In this document: piece after piece, positions 1-11,285 of the stretch | Position numbering within the stretch: position 1 is the first letter of the stretch | How the letters are laid out: every line of letters starts with the position of its first letter | Origin: Gnetum montanum | Lineage: Eukaryota > Streptophyta > Gnetopsida > Gnetales > Gnetaceae | Reading direction: 5' to 3' | Length of the DNA stretch: 64,000 nucleotides | NCBI GenBank assembly: GCA_015680685.1 | Contig: MNCI01022206.1 | Coordinates: 373,934-437,933 of the forward strand | Translations under genes and position numbers: made by a program | Notes under the pieces: generated by a model | The model's database searches: none | What the model was told of the DNA's origin: nothing | What the model saw: only the letters and a program-made list of their open reading frames with translations

Positions 1-1559
1 AAGAACAGTATGAAAATATGAGAAGAGGGTGTTGGAGCTCATAAATTTGAAAAAATGAAGAAAAATAATTCAGGGAATGAATGAAATAAAAGGTTAAGGA
101 GCACTGAGTGAAATACATAATGGAATATGCAAAAGATAGGATTGTAGCAATTTCTAAGGTAAGGAACCTTAACTAACCAAACCAAGAGCTATGCATGTGG
201 GTCCTTCCCATAGTAGGCTCATACCCCTATTGTCCTTGCATAACCTCAACCAAGGAGTCTATGGGCCCCATAGTTGATTAATGGTCATGAAAAGTTAAGG
301 ACCAACCAAAAAGAGTCTATTCCAAAATTCAAACCTATCAGACCAAGACATAGAGCATAACATAGAACCTAGTAAGTAGGTGAGTTATGGTAGCATGGAT
401 GGATGATGGGAAAGGTGGAATGGAATTTAAAATTGAGGTTATAAAAGGTCCCTTGTGGAATTTGTGTTTAAAATGACCTAAGAAGATCCATCCTTAGTCC
501 AGACCAAAACCAGCCACTGTTAGTAACTTTGCATCACCATTCTAAGAGTGGTCCACCTGCACGAGACACAAGAATGCCTTAACAACCACCATTTCATGAA
601 GAGAAGAAAAGAAAGAAGCAGGAAGTGATAGAGGGCCTTAGTTAGAGGAAACCTTTAGGCATGGGTGCATGTCTTTCTAGTCCCATAACCAATGCTTGTA
701 GCTTGTTTATTTGTCTAAGGGGTGTGCTTTGAATTTCCATTATGTTTCCTTTTTTTGGATGGGAACCACACTATGCAAAGATTTATTTGTTTATTGTTTC
801 TAAGGGGTGTGCCTTGAATTTCCATCATTTTTTGTATGTTTTTTTTATTTTTGGATGGGAACCACACCATGCAAAGACTTTATTTAACTTCCTATTAGTG
901 GTTGGAATGGAATGGTAAGAAGTCCATGAAGAACACTTAAGCACTCAAGAAAGTAGAAGAGTACAAAGAGTATTGAGTTCCTTTGAAGTCACACCGTTTA
1001 CAAACCCTTGAATCCTTCTTAATTCTAGAGCTACCAAGGTCATCGATTGATTAAAATTTTCTTTAATGGAAGGGACCTCAAATTTCTAGAATAAGGAAAA
1101 TTGTAGAGTTTCTTGGATAGGTGGATGATATGGCCTCAATACTTGTACCATAAAAAATAAACCATGTATTAGTCATCAAACATCAAAATTCAAAAATAGA
1201 AACTAGACATCGATAATCACAACATTAAGCAGAAACTAGCATTAGTAAATAGCAACAGTAGCACTTTGTCCTGTGGTAATAAACTAGTTTTATTAGGAAA
1301 GCAAGAAAATATCAGACTTGAAAAAAACAAAATAAAACAAAGTAAGATATATAAGAAAGTGTAAAATAATCAAGAAAGGTTCAAAGGTACTAATGATGGT
1401 GTAAAATTAGAAAAATTTGAAAATCAAAAATTTGTAAAATAAATAGTTTGTAAAAATTATAAACATGAAAAACAAAAAGTAGAAAAACTAAGAAGCCATA
1501 TGGATTGTTAGCATGGATGACCATCTTCCCCACAACTAAGTTGGAATGAGGAGGTCTAA
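1..1559 (-). other. Non-coding 3' tail of element A
   Basis: No coding potential is visible on either strand. Read on the minus strand, it starts with a T-rich tract after pol and then carries blocks that align with C (about 51380-52440) and partly with B (about 45080-45190). One is the segment at 180-260, with TTATGCAAGGACA and GGAAGGACCCAC; another is at 655-780, with AGCATTGGTTATGGGACTAG. A ~75-bp block is repeated at 715-780 and 795-880 (GGGTGTGC.TTGAATTTCCAT). The third ORF and 3' LTR, if present, would lie to the left of the window. Confidence 0.65.
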
Positions 1560-2695
1560 AAAATGGAACGTGGTTGTCTATTTGTCGAGGTGGTAGTTAC
1601 ACTAGCTTGTCTTGGTTTGAGGAAAGTTTTTACTTGTTGGATGTTGATCAACTAGTTTTTATTTGGGCTTTTAAGCTTGTAAATCAACATCACCCTAGAG
1701 GGAAAGGTTTGATCAATTATATAAGATCCCTCCCACAATGTTTGGAATTTTACCTTTTAAGGTACATGTGTGGGGTTCCAATAGAGGACCTTATCTCCTA
1801 GTTGAAGGTTTACCTTTCATATTATTAGGTCATGACATTGCTTGCTAAATGCTCTGTGTAGCTCATTCAAAGATAGGTCTATCAATTAGTTTCCATCTAG
1901 GACATTTAGGTTGATCAATCTTTCTTTCTGTGTTAGACTTAGGTCAAGATCTAGATCACAAGCTATTGAGAGTATATGGAGCCCAGACTAGATCAGGAGT
2001 GTTGGAAGTTTTCTATACACTAACTCATAGGGAGAGTAGCCAATAGGAATTTCCATGTTGAATGGTAAGCCTAGAGGACATCATTAAGCTTTGTACTCCA
2101 ATATTTTCTATATTTGCTAATGGTCCATGTTAGTATTTTTGTGATCTCTTGGTTAGTTACCTCTACTTGACCCTTGGCTTGGGGATAGTAGGGTGTTGTT
2201 AATTTATGTTTGACCCCTAATGGTTACATTAACTTTCTAAAAGTAACACTTGTGAAATTAGTTCCATTGTTAGAAATTAGTGAATGTGACATCCCAAACC
2301 TATTTACAATATTTTGTTATATAAATCTAGCAGCAGTGGATGATGTATAATCAATAACAGCTGCTACTTCTGCCCATTTTTAGTAGTCAACCTCTACGAT
2401 AATATATGGCTTTCTTTTGGACATGGGTGTGATGGGATCCATGAAGTCAACACCCGATATGTGAAAAGGTTCCAATGGTTGAATTCTTTGTTGAGGATCT
2501 TCCATGCAAGCGGTCATCCCCCCATCACATTAACAACTTTCACAAGATTTGACAAATTGCTGGGCATCTTTGAAGAGTGTAGGCCAATAGTATCCTACCA
2601 TCAGGATCTTTATGGTTGTGCATCTCCCTGCATAGTGGCCTCCACAAGGCCCTTTATGAGCATCATAGAGAATTTGTAGTTGATTTTCATTAGGG
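1560..2695 (-). pseudogene. Integrase remnant of element A
   Basis: The zinc-binding N-terminal domain is seen at 2695-2530: DAHKGPCGGHYAGR, GYYWPTLFKDAQQFVKSCESC, giving the HHCC pattern. The catalytic core follows with GVDFMDPI (first Asp), SNNGTNFTS (second Asp replaced by Asn) and KGQVEV (Glu). The last ~250 bases have only short coding islands and end near the GTGGGG-containing segment also seen after pol in B and C. Stops and frameshifts are frequent. The enzyme would insert cDNA and make 5-bp target duplications. Confidence 0.85.
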
Positions 2696-2807
2696 NCCTT
2701 CATTAGTCCAAATACTTCATGGAAATCAATGGACACCCTTGCAAGGTGTGCATTGATGGTCTAATTCATTGGTGTGTCCCTAATGAAAATCAACTACAAA
2801 TTCTCTN
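2667..2807. other. Assembly anomaly: paired single Ns with a 29-bp inverted repeat
   Basis: Single Ns occur at 2696 and 2807. The 29 bases before the first N (2667-2695) are the exact reverse complement of the 29 bases before the second (2778-2806). This falls between RNase H and INT of element A, whose relatives have no such inverted copy. A scaffolding or gap-filling artefact is the simplest reading. Confidence 0.75.
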
Positions 2808-3229
2808 TGCTTTTTAATCTATGATTGTGAGATCGAATTCCTACAAGATGATAAGGCATTGTATGACACAAGGACTCATTATTGATTTATTCATGAAGAA
2901 GTGGATTGCACTATGGTTTGTGTGCACAAATACTTGGTAGCTAAGCACATAGGGCCTAAATGTTTCCAGAGTGTACACCACTGTCATTAATTCTTTTTCT
3001 ATGGTGATTTAATTTAATTATGCTCCCACAATGCTTTGGCTCCCACAGTGGATGTAGCATGGGTGTTTCTTATCATTCATTTGCATAAGGACTGCTCCCA
3101 AGGCATAGTTAGATGCATCCATCAGATGTGAAAAGGTCTAGAACAATCTAGTGCTTATAGGATTGATGTTTCTATGAGTTTCTCCTTTAACTATTGGAAT
3201 TCATGTTCACATTCCTTGATTTAGATGAC
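2808..3229 (-). pseudogene. RNase H remnant of element A
   Basis: Reading down from 3229 there are fragments KKDAS, then PFHI, SNYALGAVLMQMNDKKHP (across a frameshift), and ITIEKELMTVVYTLETFRPYV, which matches the plant Ty3/gypsy RNase H signature NYTTTEKELLAVVFA. FDLTIID corresponds to the conserved end of the domain (FDLEI.D). The block stops at a single N at 2807, next to a suspect assembly join, so the RNase H to INT spacer is not reliable here. Confidence 0.8.
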
Positions 3230-4400
3230 AGATGCATCTTTCTTTGTAAGCTCTACCAACAATTTTGTGATCTTAAAAAATTCTCTATGAATCACTAGTA
3301 GTAGCTAGTGTGTCCAAGGAATGATCAAACATCTTTAACTATCTTTAGTTGGCATGTTATTCCTTGTATGATCCTTATCTTTTCTGGGTCTACCTCAATG
3401 CCTACTTGAGTGACTCGGTTCCCTAGTACAATGCCTTGGATTATGAGATTGCTTTTCTGCTAGTTGAACCATAGATATTTTTCAACACATCTCTTTAGTA
3501 GTTGCTCAAGTCAGTCTAAGGCTTGCCCAAATGTAGCTTCATAAGTGGTAAAGTAATCCATGAATACTTCCATATCAATACCGATCTGATGCTAGAAGAT
3601 ACTAAGGACTGAGTGTTAAAATGTTGCAGGGGCATTACACAGACCAAATGGCATCTTACAATATGCAAAAGTTCCCTAGAGACTTGTGAATGTTATCTTG
3701 GCCTAATCTTCTGCCACAATTTGGATTTGGTTATAGCCACTATAACCATCCAAGAAGTTATAATAACAATGTCCAGATATGGTATCCAACACTTAATCCA
3801 CAAATGGTAATGGAAAATAATCTTTAAATGTTCCCATGTTCAATAGCTTGAAGTTAATGCAGACTCACTATTTGTCACCTTTCTTCAACACAATTATGAG
3901 TGTGCCAACCCACTCACTATCCACAATGGGATAGATGAACCCTACCTTGAGGAGTTATTCAATCTCCTCCTTAATGATCTACTTTAATTTAGGATTTAGT
4001 AGCCTTTGCGACTACCTTCTAGGCTTTATGGCTAGGTCAGTGTAAATTCAATGTTGGCATATCCATGGATTGATTCCTGTTAGCTCAAGATATGACCAAG
4101 CAAAGGCTATTGGCCATTTGTTAATCATCATTAATAGCTTTTCTTTTTGTTCAAGAGTGAGTTTGGTATTAATTATGACTAGTTTACCATTATTTAAAAA
4201 TACATATTCCATGTTTTCTGGTAAAGTTTTTAGCTCTAGGGGCTCCTGTTTGAAGTTATCAGGGATTTTCAACTCTCCCCAATAGGTATCATCATCTTCA
4301 TTAGAGAGTTGGATAATGACTTGTTCAAGTTTATTCATGCCTTCAACATAAGCACATGTTAGGCTTTCTATTGGTTCCATGCATAATGTGCTGCTATTTG
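3230..4400 (-). pseudogene. pol: Reverse transcriptase remnant of element A, with upstream connector
   Basis: The connector (4380-4048) contains ELKTLPENMEYVFL, EKLLMMINKW and GINPWICQH, matching the block that precedes RT in Athila Pol (ELKPLP, AIGW, GISP.ICMH). RT motifs follow: GFIYPIVDSEWV, FKLLNMGTFKDYFPLPFVD, FLDGYSGYNQIQI and MPFGLCNAPATF. The catalytic box reads FMDYFTTY, so the second aspartate of F/YMDD is lost. At least six in-frame stops are visible. Its role would be cDNA synthesis inside the particle. Paralogous regions are 32700-33905 (B) and 62128-63290 (F). Confidence 0.87.
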
Positions 4401-4649
4401 ATTTAGTTATCAGCCACTAGGTGCCCTCCTGTTTTGTGGATGCTATGTACAAATACCATTGAATATTGATTTCTTGTGCACATTATTTACATGCTTTAAT
4501 GTATGTAATTTTGACAAACCAAATCCTTTGCACACAATTGCACCCGTTATTGCTATACATGATGCATGAAATATGCTTCTTCTCTATCTTGCCCAATTTA
4601 TTTTCTTTGAATATTTCCAGAGAGAGATCCCTTATGCCCATACATGCAT

Positions 4650-5639
4650 CAACCGTGCTTAACTAAGCTCTTCCCATAATGATGGGGAAGTCACTTTTGC
4701 AGTTTTCAACCTTGATCACCATAAAATTAATAGGATAGGACCACCCACAAACTATGGTTACAATGTCCTCTACTAATCCTAGAGGGACAGTAATTGATTG
4801 ATTTACCAATTCTAAATGGATGTTGCTCTTCTTGAAAGGTGGTAGGTCCCAAGCCTTGTACATGTCATGGGAGATGAGATTAACTCTAGAACCAAAGTCA
4901 AGGAGAGCCTTACATGGCTCATGTCCAGTGATTTTCAAGTAAATGAGTGGACTTCCTAGATTAGATCTTTTCATGGGAAGATTGCCAGTCTTGATCTAGT
5001 TGGAAATAGCATGAGTTAGCATCATAGTGTGAATTTGATTGGTAGTTGGTTTGAAGGGTACTTGAAGGTATTTGATGCAAAGGATGAGGGTATTGAAGAT
5101 GCAGGATGCTCAACCATACTAGGTTATGGGGGTTGGAGAGGACTGTTGGGTTAGAAAAATGGTCTTTTTCTTAATTAATTATCTAATCTACTCATCTAAA
5201 AAGCTAGTTGTGAATGTATAGCCCTTGTAGCATTTCATTGTTATAGCTATGAAGGACCCTGCATGGATGGAGTAGGAGGTAACTGGGTTGAAGGTAGAGG
5301 TGTATGTGTAGATAGATGCAGAGGATGGTATGGGTATGGGTTTTCTTCTCGAGTAGATGGTGAATGTGTTCAATGGTATTCTAGAAGGTAATAATGATGC
5401 TAAAATGAGACATGACTTATAGAACTTCTTGGAGAGATGGGTTGCTAAACATACTAACCATATGGATTTGATTGCCTATAAGGGTACTGCTGCCTTGATG
5501 ATGGCATTCTCCATGATTGTGGTTGGTACCATTGTTGGTATTGTTCATAAGGTTGTGGAGGAGCTCCACTTGGGTAGTAAGCCTGTTGTTGCTAGTGGAA
5601 CTTCCTTGGATTGCCTTGAAGATAAGGCAATCATTTAGG
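4650..5639 (-). pseudogene. Linker and retropepsin (PR) remnant of element A
   Basis: The first part (about 5640-5080) is low-complexity and rich in Gln, Pro, Tyr and Ser (for example PPQPYEQYQQWYQPQ), as in C and F. The protease follows as an uninterrupted stretch, 4974-4663, with the aspartic site LLDFGSRVNLIS and the downstream IIMGRA that corresponds to the ILGRP motif of plant retropepsins. The catalytic aspartate and glycine of D-x-G are present, but the usual T/S between them is F. This aspartic protease would process Gag-Pol. The upstream linker has stops, so no complete product is possible. Confidence 0.82.
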
Positions 5640-7455
5640 TGCTTGCCTATGTGCTAGTCAAGGATTTAATGCATACATCCCAGACTCTTATAAGTGTGAC
5701 ACCACAGGGCAATGACCCTCTAGATGTTTGTATTAACAAATTTCACAATCAGTTTCATCATTAGAGTATGTTTCCATAACTTCCTCTATGGTCATAGCTT
5801 TTCCCTTACCTCTTTGGTAGGCATGTTTAGCTTCTTTCAATCTCCTATGATTATGATCACTATTTTGCTCTTTGGATTCTTCAGAAATCCTCATAGTAGT
5901 TTAAAATTTTTCATCCAAAGAGTCCCATAATTTATCAACCTTTGGCAAAATATCAAAAATAGATTTTTGGATGGGCAAGGTTTTCCTATTTACCACTTCA
6001 TCAAGTGGTGACTCCTCTTCATCACAAAATTAGACCTTTCATTTTATGATGGAAGGATCCCTATTATACTCTTCTACACTTTCTCTTTTTCATAGCTCAC
6101 CTTCTTCTTTTGCTACTTGCTCAATTAGCCTTTGGATCTGATGAGCTCTTAGTTTAGACAATCTTCCTTGGGCATACACCCCAAGAGTTCTCCTAGTTTT
6201 TGCTTTGAGCCCATCTATGATGTGGCAAAGTTGTTCCCTCTAATAATAACCATGGCTAGGGCATCAGTGTAAGAGTAAATAGGATCTACCCATGGTGGCA
6301 TCCAAGGGTTCATGTATTCCCTATTTCAAACCTTGGAGTTGCCTTCTTATATGACACACTCTAAAGTATGTCTGGTATTTGTCATTAAATAGCTTTAACA
6401 TGGTACTCCATTGGTGAATGGTTTCCAGTTCCAAGGACCAGTACTAGCTTTTAGCTTTCTTGATGAGTGTCCTAGGGAAGAGCTTGAGTTTCTACCACTC
6501 ATTTTCTATATTCTATAAGACACAAGCATCATGGAAAGCTTGTAGGCGTGTCTATGGATTAGAGTTGTATCCCCCTCAAATTTTGGGATATTATTCATGT
6601 CTAAGCACTTGATCCTACTATCTTTCATAACGCTGGTTGAAATTTTAACTACCTTTACAATGTTAAGCATACTTCTTGTCACCAATAGAGGTTTATCATC
6701 GTCACTGCATCGATTATTTTGGTGGCCTTCACGGTCATTATTATCTCATTAATTACCTTCATCATGATTATTTTGATAGTGACTTCTATGAGAACCGGAA
6801 GATGAAGAGGAATGCTTAGAATTAGATGAAGAGGATGGACAGGAAGGTGGAACGCCACACCCACCGTGGTGTTTACCATCACTTTTTCACTCATTACCAC
6901 CATCATCCTTAAATTCCTTGCTATTATGATGTTTACACAAGTCCTTGCCTTGACTATCACTATTTCCCAAACCTAATTTATGAATCATGGATCATAGGTT
7001 CAAGGTCACATCCTCATCACCAAAAAAGGGGGTGGAGAATCCTTATGTTAAGAACCTTTACATGGAGGATCCTCATTGTCATCTTGATCTAGTAGGAACA
7101 AGGGATTAGGGTAATGTTTCCTCTTCGTACCCTCATGAAGCTTCTCTTGATGTCGATCTCACATGCATTGTCTTTCAATGGGTCGGTAGTCCCTAATGTC
7201 ATAACCATCCACAATGCATTCTTTGTAAAGGGCTAAGATACCCAACTTCTTGAGAGTTTGAAGTAGCATCCCAGGTACAGATCGATTAGGGAGCAAGATG
7301 ATGTTGCCCTTTATATCATGCCATCACAGCTATTCATCCTAATGTAGGATAAAGATGAAATTCAATACATACTCATCTAGATGAGTATATACCACTTTGC
7401 CCTCTTGTGGGACCAGTGGTTTGACATCTTCACATCTATGGGAAGAAGAAGACAT
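5640..7455 (-). pseudogene. gag: gag remnant of element A
   Basis: The start is the ATG at 7455-7453 (MSSSHR), the same start as gag in F and C, about 130 bases past the primer-binding site. An N-terminal stretch (YTHLDEYV, FIFILH) aligns with F and B. A Ser/His/Asp/Asn-rich linker follows, then the capsid core around 6650-6400 with KFEGDTT and a YWSLELETIHQW block typical of plant Ty3/gypsy Gag, then a charged, helical C-terminal part. Several stops interrupt it; at 6444-6446 a TAG stands where B and F have TGG. Gag would form the cytoplasmic virus-like particle. No zinc knuckle was found. The boundary with the linker is approximate. Confidence 0.8.
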
Positions 7456-7588
7456 TTTGCAAAATGAATAAAATTTTCAGTGTGCTTACTAGTTTATATG
7501 TTGTTGACAGTGATTTTGACCTTAACTTTATCCAAAAATATAAATAATATTCACTAATCCTAGATAGCACACATTTTAACAAACAAAG

Positions 7589-7607
7589 TCTTTGGCAACG
7601 GTGCCAA
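7589..7607 (-). other. Primer-binding site of element A (tRNA-Asp type)
   Basis: Directly next to the LTR the minus strand reads TTGGCACCGTTGCCAAAGA. It differs at a few positions from TGGCGCCGTTGCCGGGGA, the complement of plant tRNA-Asp 3' ends used by Athila elements. This fixes both the LTR boundary and the orientation. Confidence 0.85.
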
Positions 7608-8485
7608 TGATGAGTGGTGAGGTGCCCTTGCGCCCAACCATACGAATCACAAAGTGTTCATGTGCAATTTGGCCAAATTTTGTGGACTTTATAGTTTCCG
7701 GTGCACTAGTCCTTTAGGAGGTGAATCTTGCCTTAAGGTTGTTTGTTGTCTTTCCAATTACACTTGTGACATACACTAGTATGGTTAAGTATAATTGAGG
7801 CATCTAATTTTTATCATTTTGTATTTTATGATTTTGGTGTTTAAAGGGAGATAAAAGTAATTGGATTAACTAATTTAATTTAACTAATTAACTACTATTT
7901 AACTAGTTCTAGCATAAGCATCTAGCCCTACTCTTCACATATGTCTTGAACCCATGTATCGACTACTGGGCTACCAAGCACTACACTACTGAGTGTACCA
8001 ATAAATAATGCTACTGGGATTACCAAGAGAATACATTTTATGCTTGAAGTGGTCATACTTTTGTGTTTAATCTACTTGGCTTATCTTATTTAGCTACTTC
8101 ATTAGCTTCATTACTAGAAAACATTTAATAAATAATTGAAAATATTAAATTCATAAATAAAATATTTAATCTATCTAGAATGCTACAAGGTTTCTTAGAA
8201 AGCTCATCTTTATTACCGCATACACTGTTGTGCTCAAGTATGATAATGCTCGAATAAAGATCTATACACTCAATGACTCCTGCTACGGGCACTCGAGAGA
8301 AATATTCTAACTCTCAAACAAACAAATTGCAAGAGCTTCACTACTTTTGAAATCTCGATGCCATAAATGCAGTTGGTAGGTGCATATTTATAGCCAAAAA
8401 GTGGATACTACGTCAATGGGGCCTCATTGATGAGGCTTAGTCGACAAGGCCTCATCAATGTAGTTGACAAAACTAAGACTCATCA
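7608..8485 (-). repeat. 5' LTR of element A
   Basis: On the + strand the LTR opens TGATGAG and closes CTCATCA, a perfect 7-bp terminal inverted repeat; length is 878 bp. A TATA box (TATAAATA on the minus strand) is at 8385-8392, about 95 bases inside the upstream end. The LTR aligns along its length with that of element F (58024-58965), including the CTTGGTAATCCC module. Confidence 0.88.
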
Positions 8486-8639
8486 ATAATGAAACAAAGT
8501 GGCATGAACCTCCAATTAAATATGGACTTGTCCTATTGACCAAGGTTAGAATTGATAGGAATATAGATGAATAGTGATAAAATTAACTATAAATGCAATT
8601 ACACTAAAATGAAACCGATAGGATCTAATGATGCTAGTA

Positions 8640-9035
8640 TATTTAAGCACATGAGAAATATGAAATTAAAGCTTTATTATGTTCAAAAAATCATAAAATC
8701 TATTAAATAGATATTACACATATCTAAAAAAATATAGATATATTCTATAAATTGACCAAGTACTAATGAGGGTAACAAAAAAAAAATTATATAAGCTTTT
8801 TGCTCAAACATTATAATGCTATCTTAAATAGGTACTCATAACACAAAAACGAAACACATGTAACTCATCTTCAAGAACTTCTCACTTGCATAGCCTATAA
8901 AAAAAATTTCTTGGGGAGGTTAAATCCAGCTTCTACTTTCAATTCTAAGATAATGAAAAATTAATAAAATCTTATTAATAGTATTCCAATACTTGGTTGG
9001 AATAGCAACTAATAAACTAAATTTGGAGGAAATGG
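8640..9035 (-). mobile_element. LINE 3'-end fragment (L1)
   Basis: The minus strand carries the end of a LINE ORF2 and its 3' untranslated region. It aligns with the + strand of 10380-10760 and the minus strand of 17830-18110, sharing blocks such as AGTTACATGTGTTTCG, GTCAATTTATAGAATA and TAATAAAGCTTTAATTTCA at the 3' end. The coding part resembles the C-terminal zinc-binding region after the RT of plant LINEs (YLRI.SR.WI.PP.E). The 154 bases between the LTR of A and this fragment (8486-8639) hold nothing recognisable. Confidence 0.65.
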
Positions 9036-9039
9036 TTTA

Positions 9040-9980
9040 GGTTTTCTCTTTCTAAAACCAAGAGTGCTTATATTAGCTAAGCAAGTTGTGCAATCATAAC
9101 AATAAGATACTAAGAAGACTTGGTTTGACGAGGATTACATGCAATCTAGTTAGAAAATTAAGAATGCAAATAGGAGTCATAGATAAAGTTTAGTTAAGAC
9201 ATATAAATATTTAATTAGAACCAAGAAAATGAAACTTATCATGAAGTAGTGAGAATATTTTCCTTACACCATAAAACAAATCTAGATAGTTTTGACAATG
9301 TTTTTGTCATAAAGCCTCTTCATCATTTAATTTTTTTAAAGATCTTTTCTCATTCTGCAATAAGCTATTCACAAGAGCATATGATAATTCTACTACTATT
9401 ATATAACAAGCACTTCTCTAATTTACTCTTAGGGAAGTTACATAAGGTATTAAAAAGTTATCATCTTGTAAAGTGGTAGATTTAGATGGTTTATATGTAG
9501 AGTTATTAAAGTGTGAAAAATTTGCTATTTATAGAGATATTTAGCACAAAATAAATTTAGCAATGGAGAAAGGATTCAACAAAAATTGGAAAACTAGTAA
9601 ATCTATGTCATTATATAAAAATGTGAATAGAAATAATTTGAACAATTATCAACTGATCTTTGTAAATAATATTTTTCCTAAGTTGTTGGGTACTCTGCTA
9701 GAGAAGAGAATTAGTTTTTAGGTTGAAGATTACTAGGTTAGTGCAAGATGTCAAGCAGGTTTCATAGAAAATCCTTCCACTATTGATTATTTAGTTACTC
9801 TTAGATATTGCATAGAGTTTATAAAAATACCTAATAATTTTTTTATTTCTTATTAATTTTGCAAAAGCATCTGAATCAGTGATCCATAAAAAGGTATGAT
9901 TGTGCTTACATAAAATTCGCATTTCTTCAAATTTGATTACATCAACTCAAATATTATATGAGAAGATAACTTGCAAAACA
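9040..9980 (+). pseudogene. LINE ORF2 remnant: pre-RT and RT N-terminal half (L2)
   Basis: Translated with frame changes, this gives TWFDEDCMQ and a basic stretch, then VVDLDGLYVELLK (plant LINE pattern DG.P.E.LK), LLEKRI, ARCQAGFIENPSTIDYLVTLR (matching Q.GF..g.ST.D.L..LR) and FAKASESVIHKKV. These are the first RT motifs of a non-LTR retrotransposon. The catalytic YADD part is missing: after YEKITCK (about 9980) the sequence switches to gypsy RT. It aligns with the reverse complement of 19140-19515. Stops are numerous. Confidence 0.75.
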
Positions 9981-10255
9981 CCAAATGGATTGTTTGAGTA
10001 GTTGGTGATGCCAAATACATGCACCTACTACATTCATGAGGTTGATGCATGATTTACTTAAAGACTTGATTAGTAAATACTACATTATCTCCTTTGATAA
10101 CATTTTGGTATATAGCTCTAATGAGGAGGAGCACCTGGATCACTTTAGGCGAGTATGTCTAAAATTGGTGGAGGCATATTTGGTAATCAGTGCAAGACCA
10201 TGATTGATATTTTTAGGAGATGTAATAGTTGAGAAAATGAAATATATCTTGGGAG
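9981..10255 (+). pseudogene. Ty3/gypsy RT fragment joined to LINE sequence
   Basis: The + strand reads TPNGLFE, LVMPN, then after a shift TFMRLMHDLLKDLISKY and SFDNILVYSSNEEEHLDHF. This is the central RT region of a Ty3/gypsy element (…FEWLVMPFGL..AP.TFMRLM, then YFDDILVYS); the order and spacing leave little doubt. The box is FDNI, so a catalytic Asp is lost. The fragment is unlike the Athila RTs in this window (FMDDFS) and looks closer to chromovirus-type RT. Only ~275 bp is present, with LINE sequence on both sides and no LTR. Confidence 0.72.
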
Positions 10256-10379
10256 GACATGCAACAAAATCCTAAGCATATTCACCAACTAATTAAGTAG
10301 AAGGTTTTAATATAGATGTGGTGTAATGTGGAAGGTAAGAAATAATTTTATTTACATTACATTAGATCCAATAAAATAG

Positions 10380-10760
10380 ATATAGAAGCTCACTATCTCT
10401 TAGTTACAATTCAATTCATGTATCAAAATGTTATTAAAAAGCTTTGCTTAAGTATTTATCATCTTAGAATTAAAAGTGGAAGATGGATTTAACTCCCTTG
10501 AGAAAAGCACATTTGTAGATTGTGCAAATTAGGACCCCTTGAAGATAAGTTACATGTATTTGTTTATTGTGTTGTGAATACCCATTTAAGATAACATTAT
10601 TATATTACAACAAAAAACATGTATGATTTGTTTTTTGATACTTCCATTGGTGCTTAGTCAATTTATAGAGTTTATCTTTATTTTTCATGAAAATGTAATA
10701 TTTATCAAATAGATCCTATGGATCTTCAAACGTATTAAAGTTTTATTTCATTAATCAAAA
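10380..10760 (+). mobile_element. LINE 3'-end fragment, C-terminal zinc region and 3' UTR
   Basis: Translation gives YHLRIKSGRW, then HICRLCKLGPLEDKLHVFVYC, the C-x2-C ... H-x4-C zinc-binding pattern after the RT of plant LINEs. The 3' UTR follows with GATCTTCAAACGTATTAAAG, aligning with minus-strand copies at 8640 and 17830. The 125 bases between the gypsy RT piece and this block (10256-10379) are coding-like but unassigned. Confidence 0.68.
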
Positions 10761-11285
10761 TATAGAGTTTATCTTCTTAGAAGGACTAAAAGCTACAATG
10801 GGGGAAAATATAAATTGTAGAATAAAATTGATAAAATAAACTTAGTTTTTTGAGTAGATTAAGTGTTTAAATGTTGGAATTTAATCACTTATAGGATTGG
10901 AGATGAATGGAGCATTTTTTGACATTTCTTAAAGCTAATTTAGTGTTTAAACAAGGTCAGTTTTAGGTATTGTCCTACCAGTGACATTGACAAGTGATCT
11001 AGTGATGTTGGTGCTAGGGTTAATGATGCTAATGTTGTATCAGATGATACTGATGTTGGTCTCCATGATACTGATCCTAGTGTCAATATGCTCACATGTG
11101 TTGCTAGTGATGTAAGTATTAAGACTAAGCTAGTAGATAAAAAATGATGTGGGAGTAGTCTTGGAGCTCTCACATAATGCAATTGATATAGGTAGTAGTG
11201 CTTCAAATATCTTAAAATTCAAAAATGTGCTCCTAGATCTCAAGAAATTATCCTAAAATTTGAATTTGAATTTGGTATTTATAGG
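10761..11285. repeat. Diverged repeat flanking copia element K on the left
   Basis: No coding capacity. At 10970-11110 short phrases built on GATGTTGGTGCTAG, AATGATGCTAATGTTG and GATACTGATGTTGG recur. The same GATGTTGACACTAAC-style wording occurs in the repeat right of element K (16442-17290), so K probably sits inside one repeat array. The relation was judged by eye and is weak at base level. Confidence 0.4.

Larger units (their letters stand above)
1..8485 (-). mobile_element. Element A: Athila-like Ty3/gypsy retrotransposon, 3' end outside window
   Basis: Reading the minus strand from 8485 downwards gives, in order, an LTR, a tRNA-Asp-type primer-binding site, gag, a Pro/Gln/Tyr-rich linker, protease, RT, RNase H, integrase and a long non-coding tail that runs off the window. 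This is the usual Ty3/gypsy order, and the primer-binding site and pre-RT block are of Athila type. Every domain has stops and frameshifts, so the copy is dead. Its LTR belongs to the same subfamily as that of element F. The five bases beyond the LTR are ataat, but the matching target duplication lies outside the window. Confidence 0.9.
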
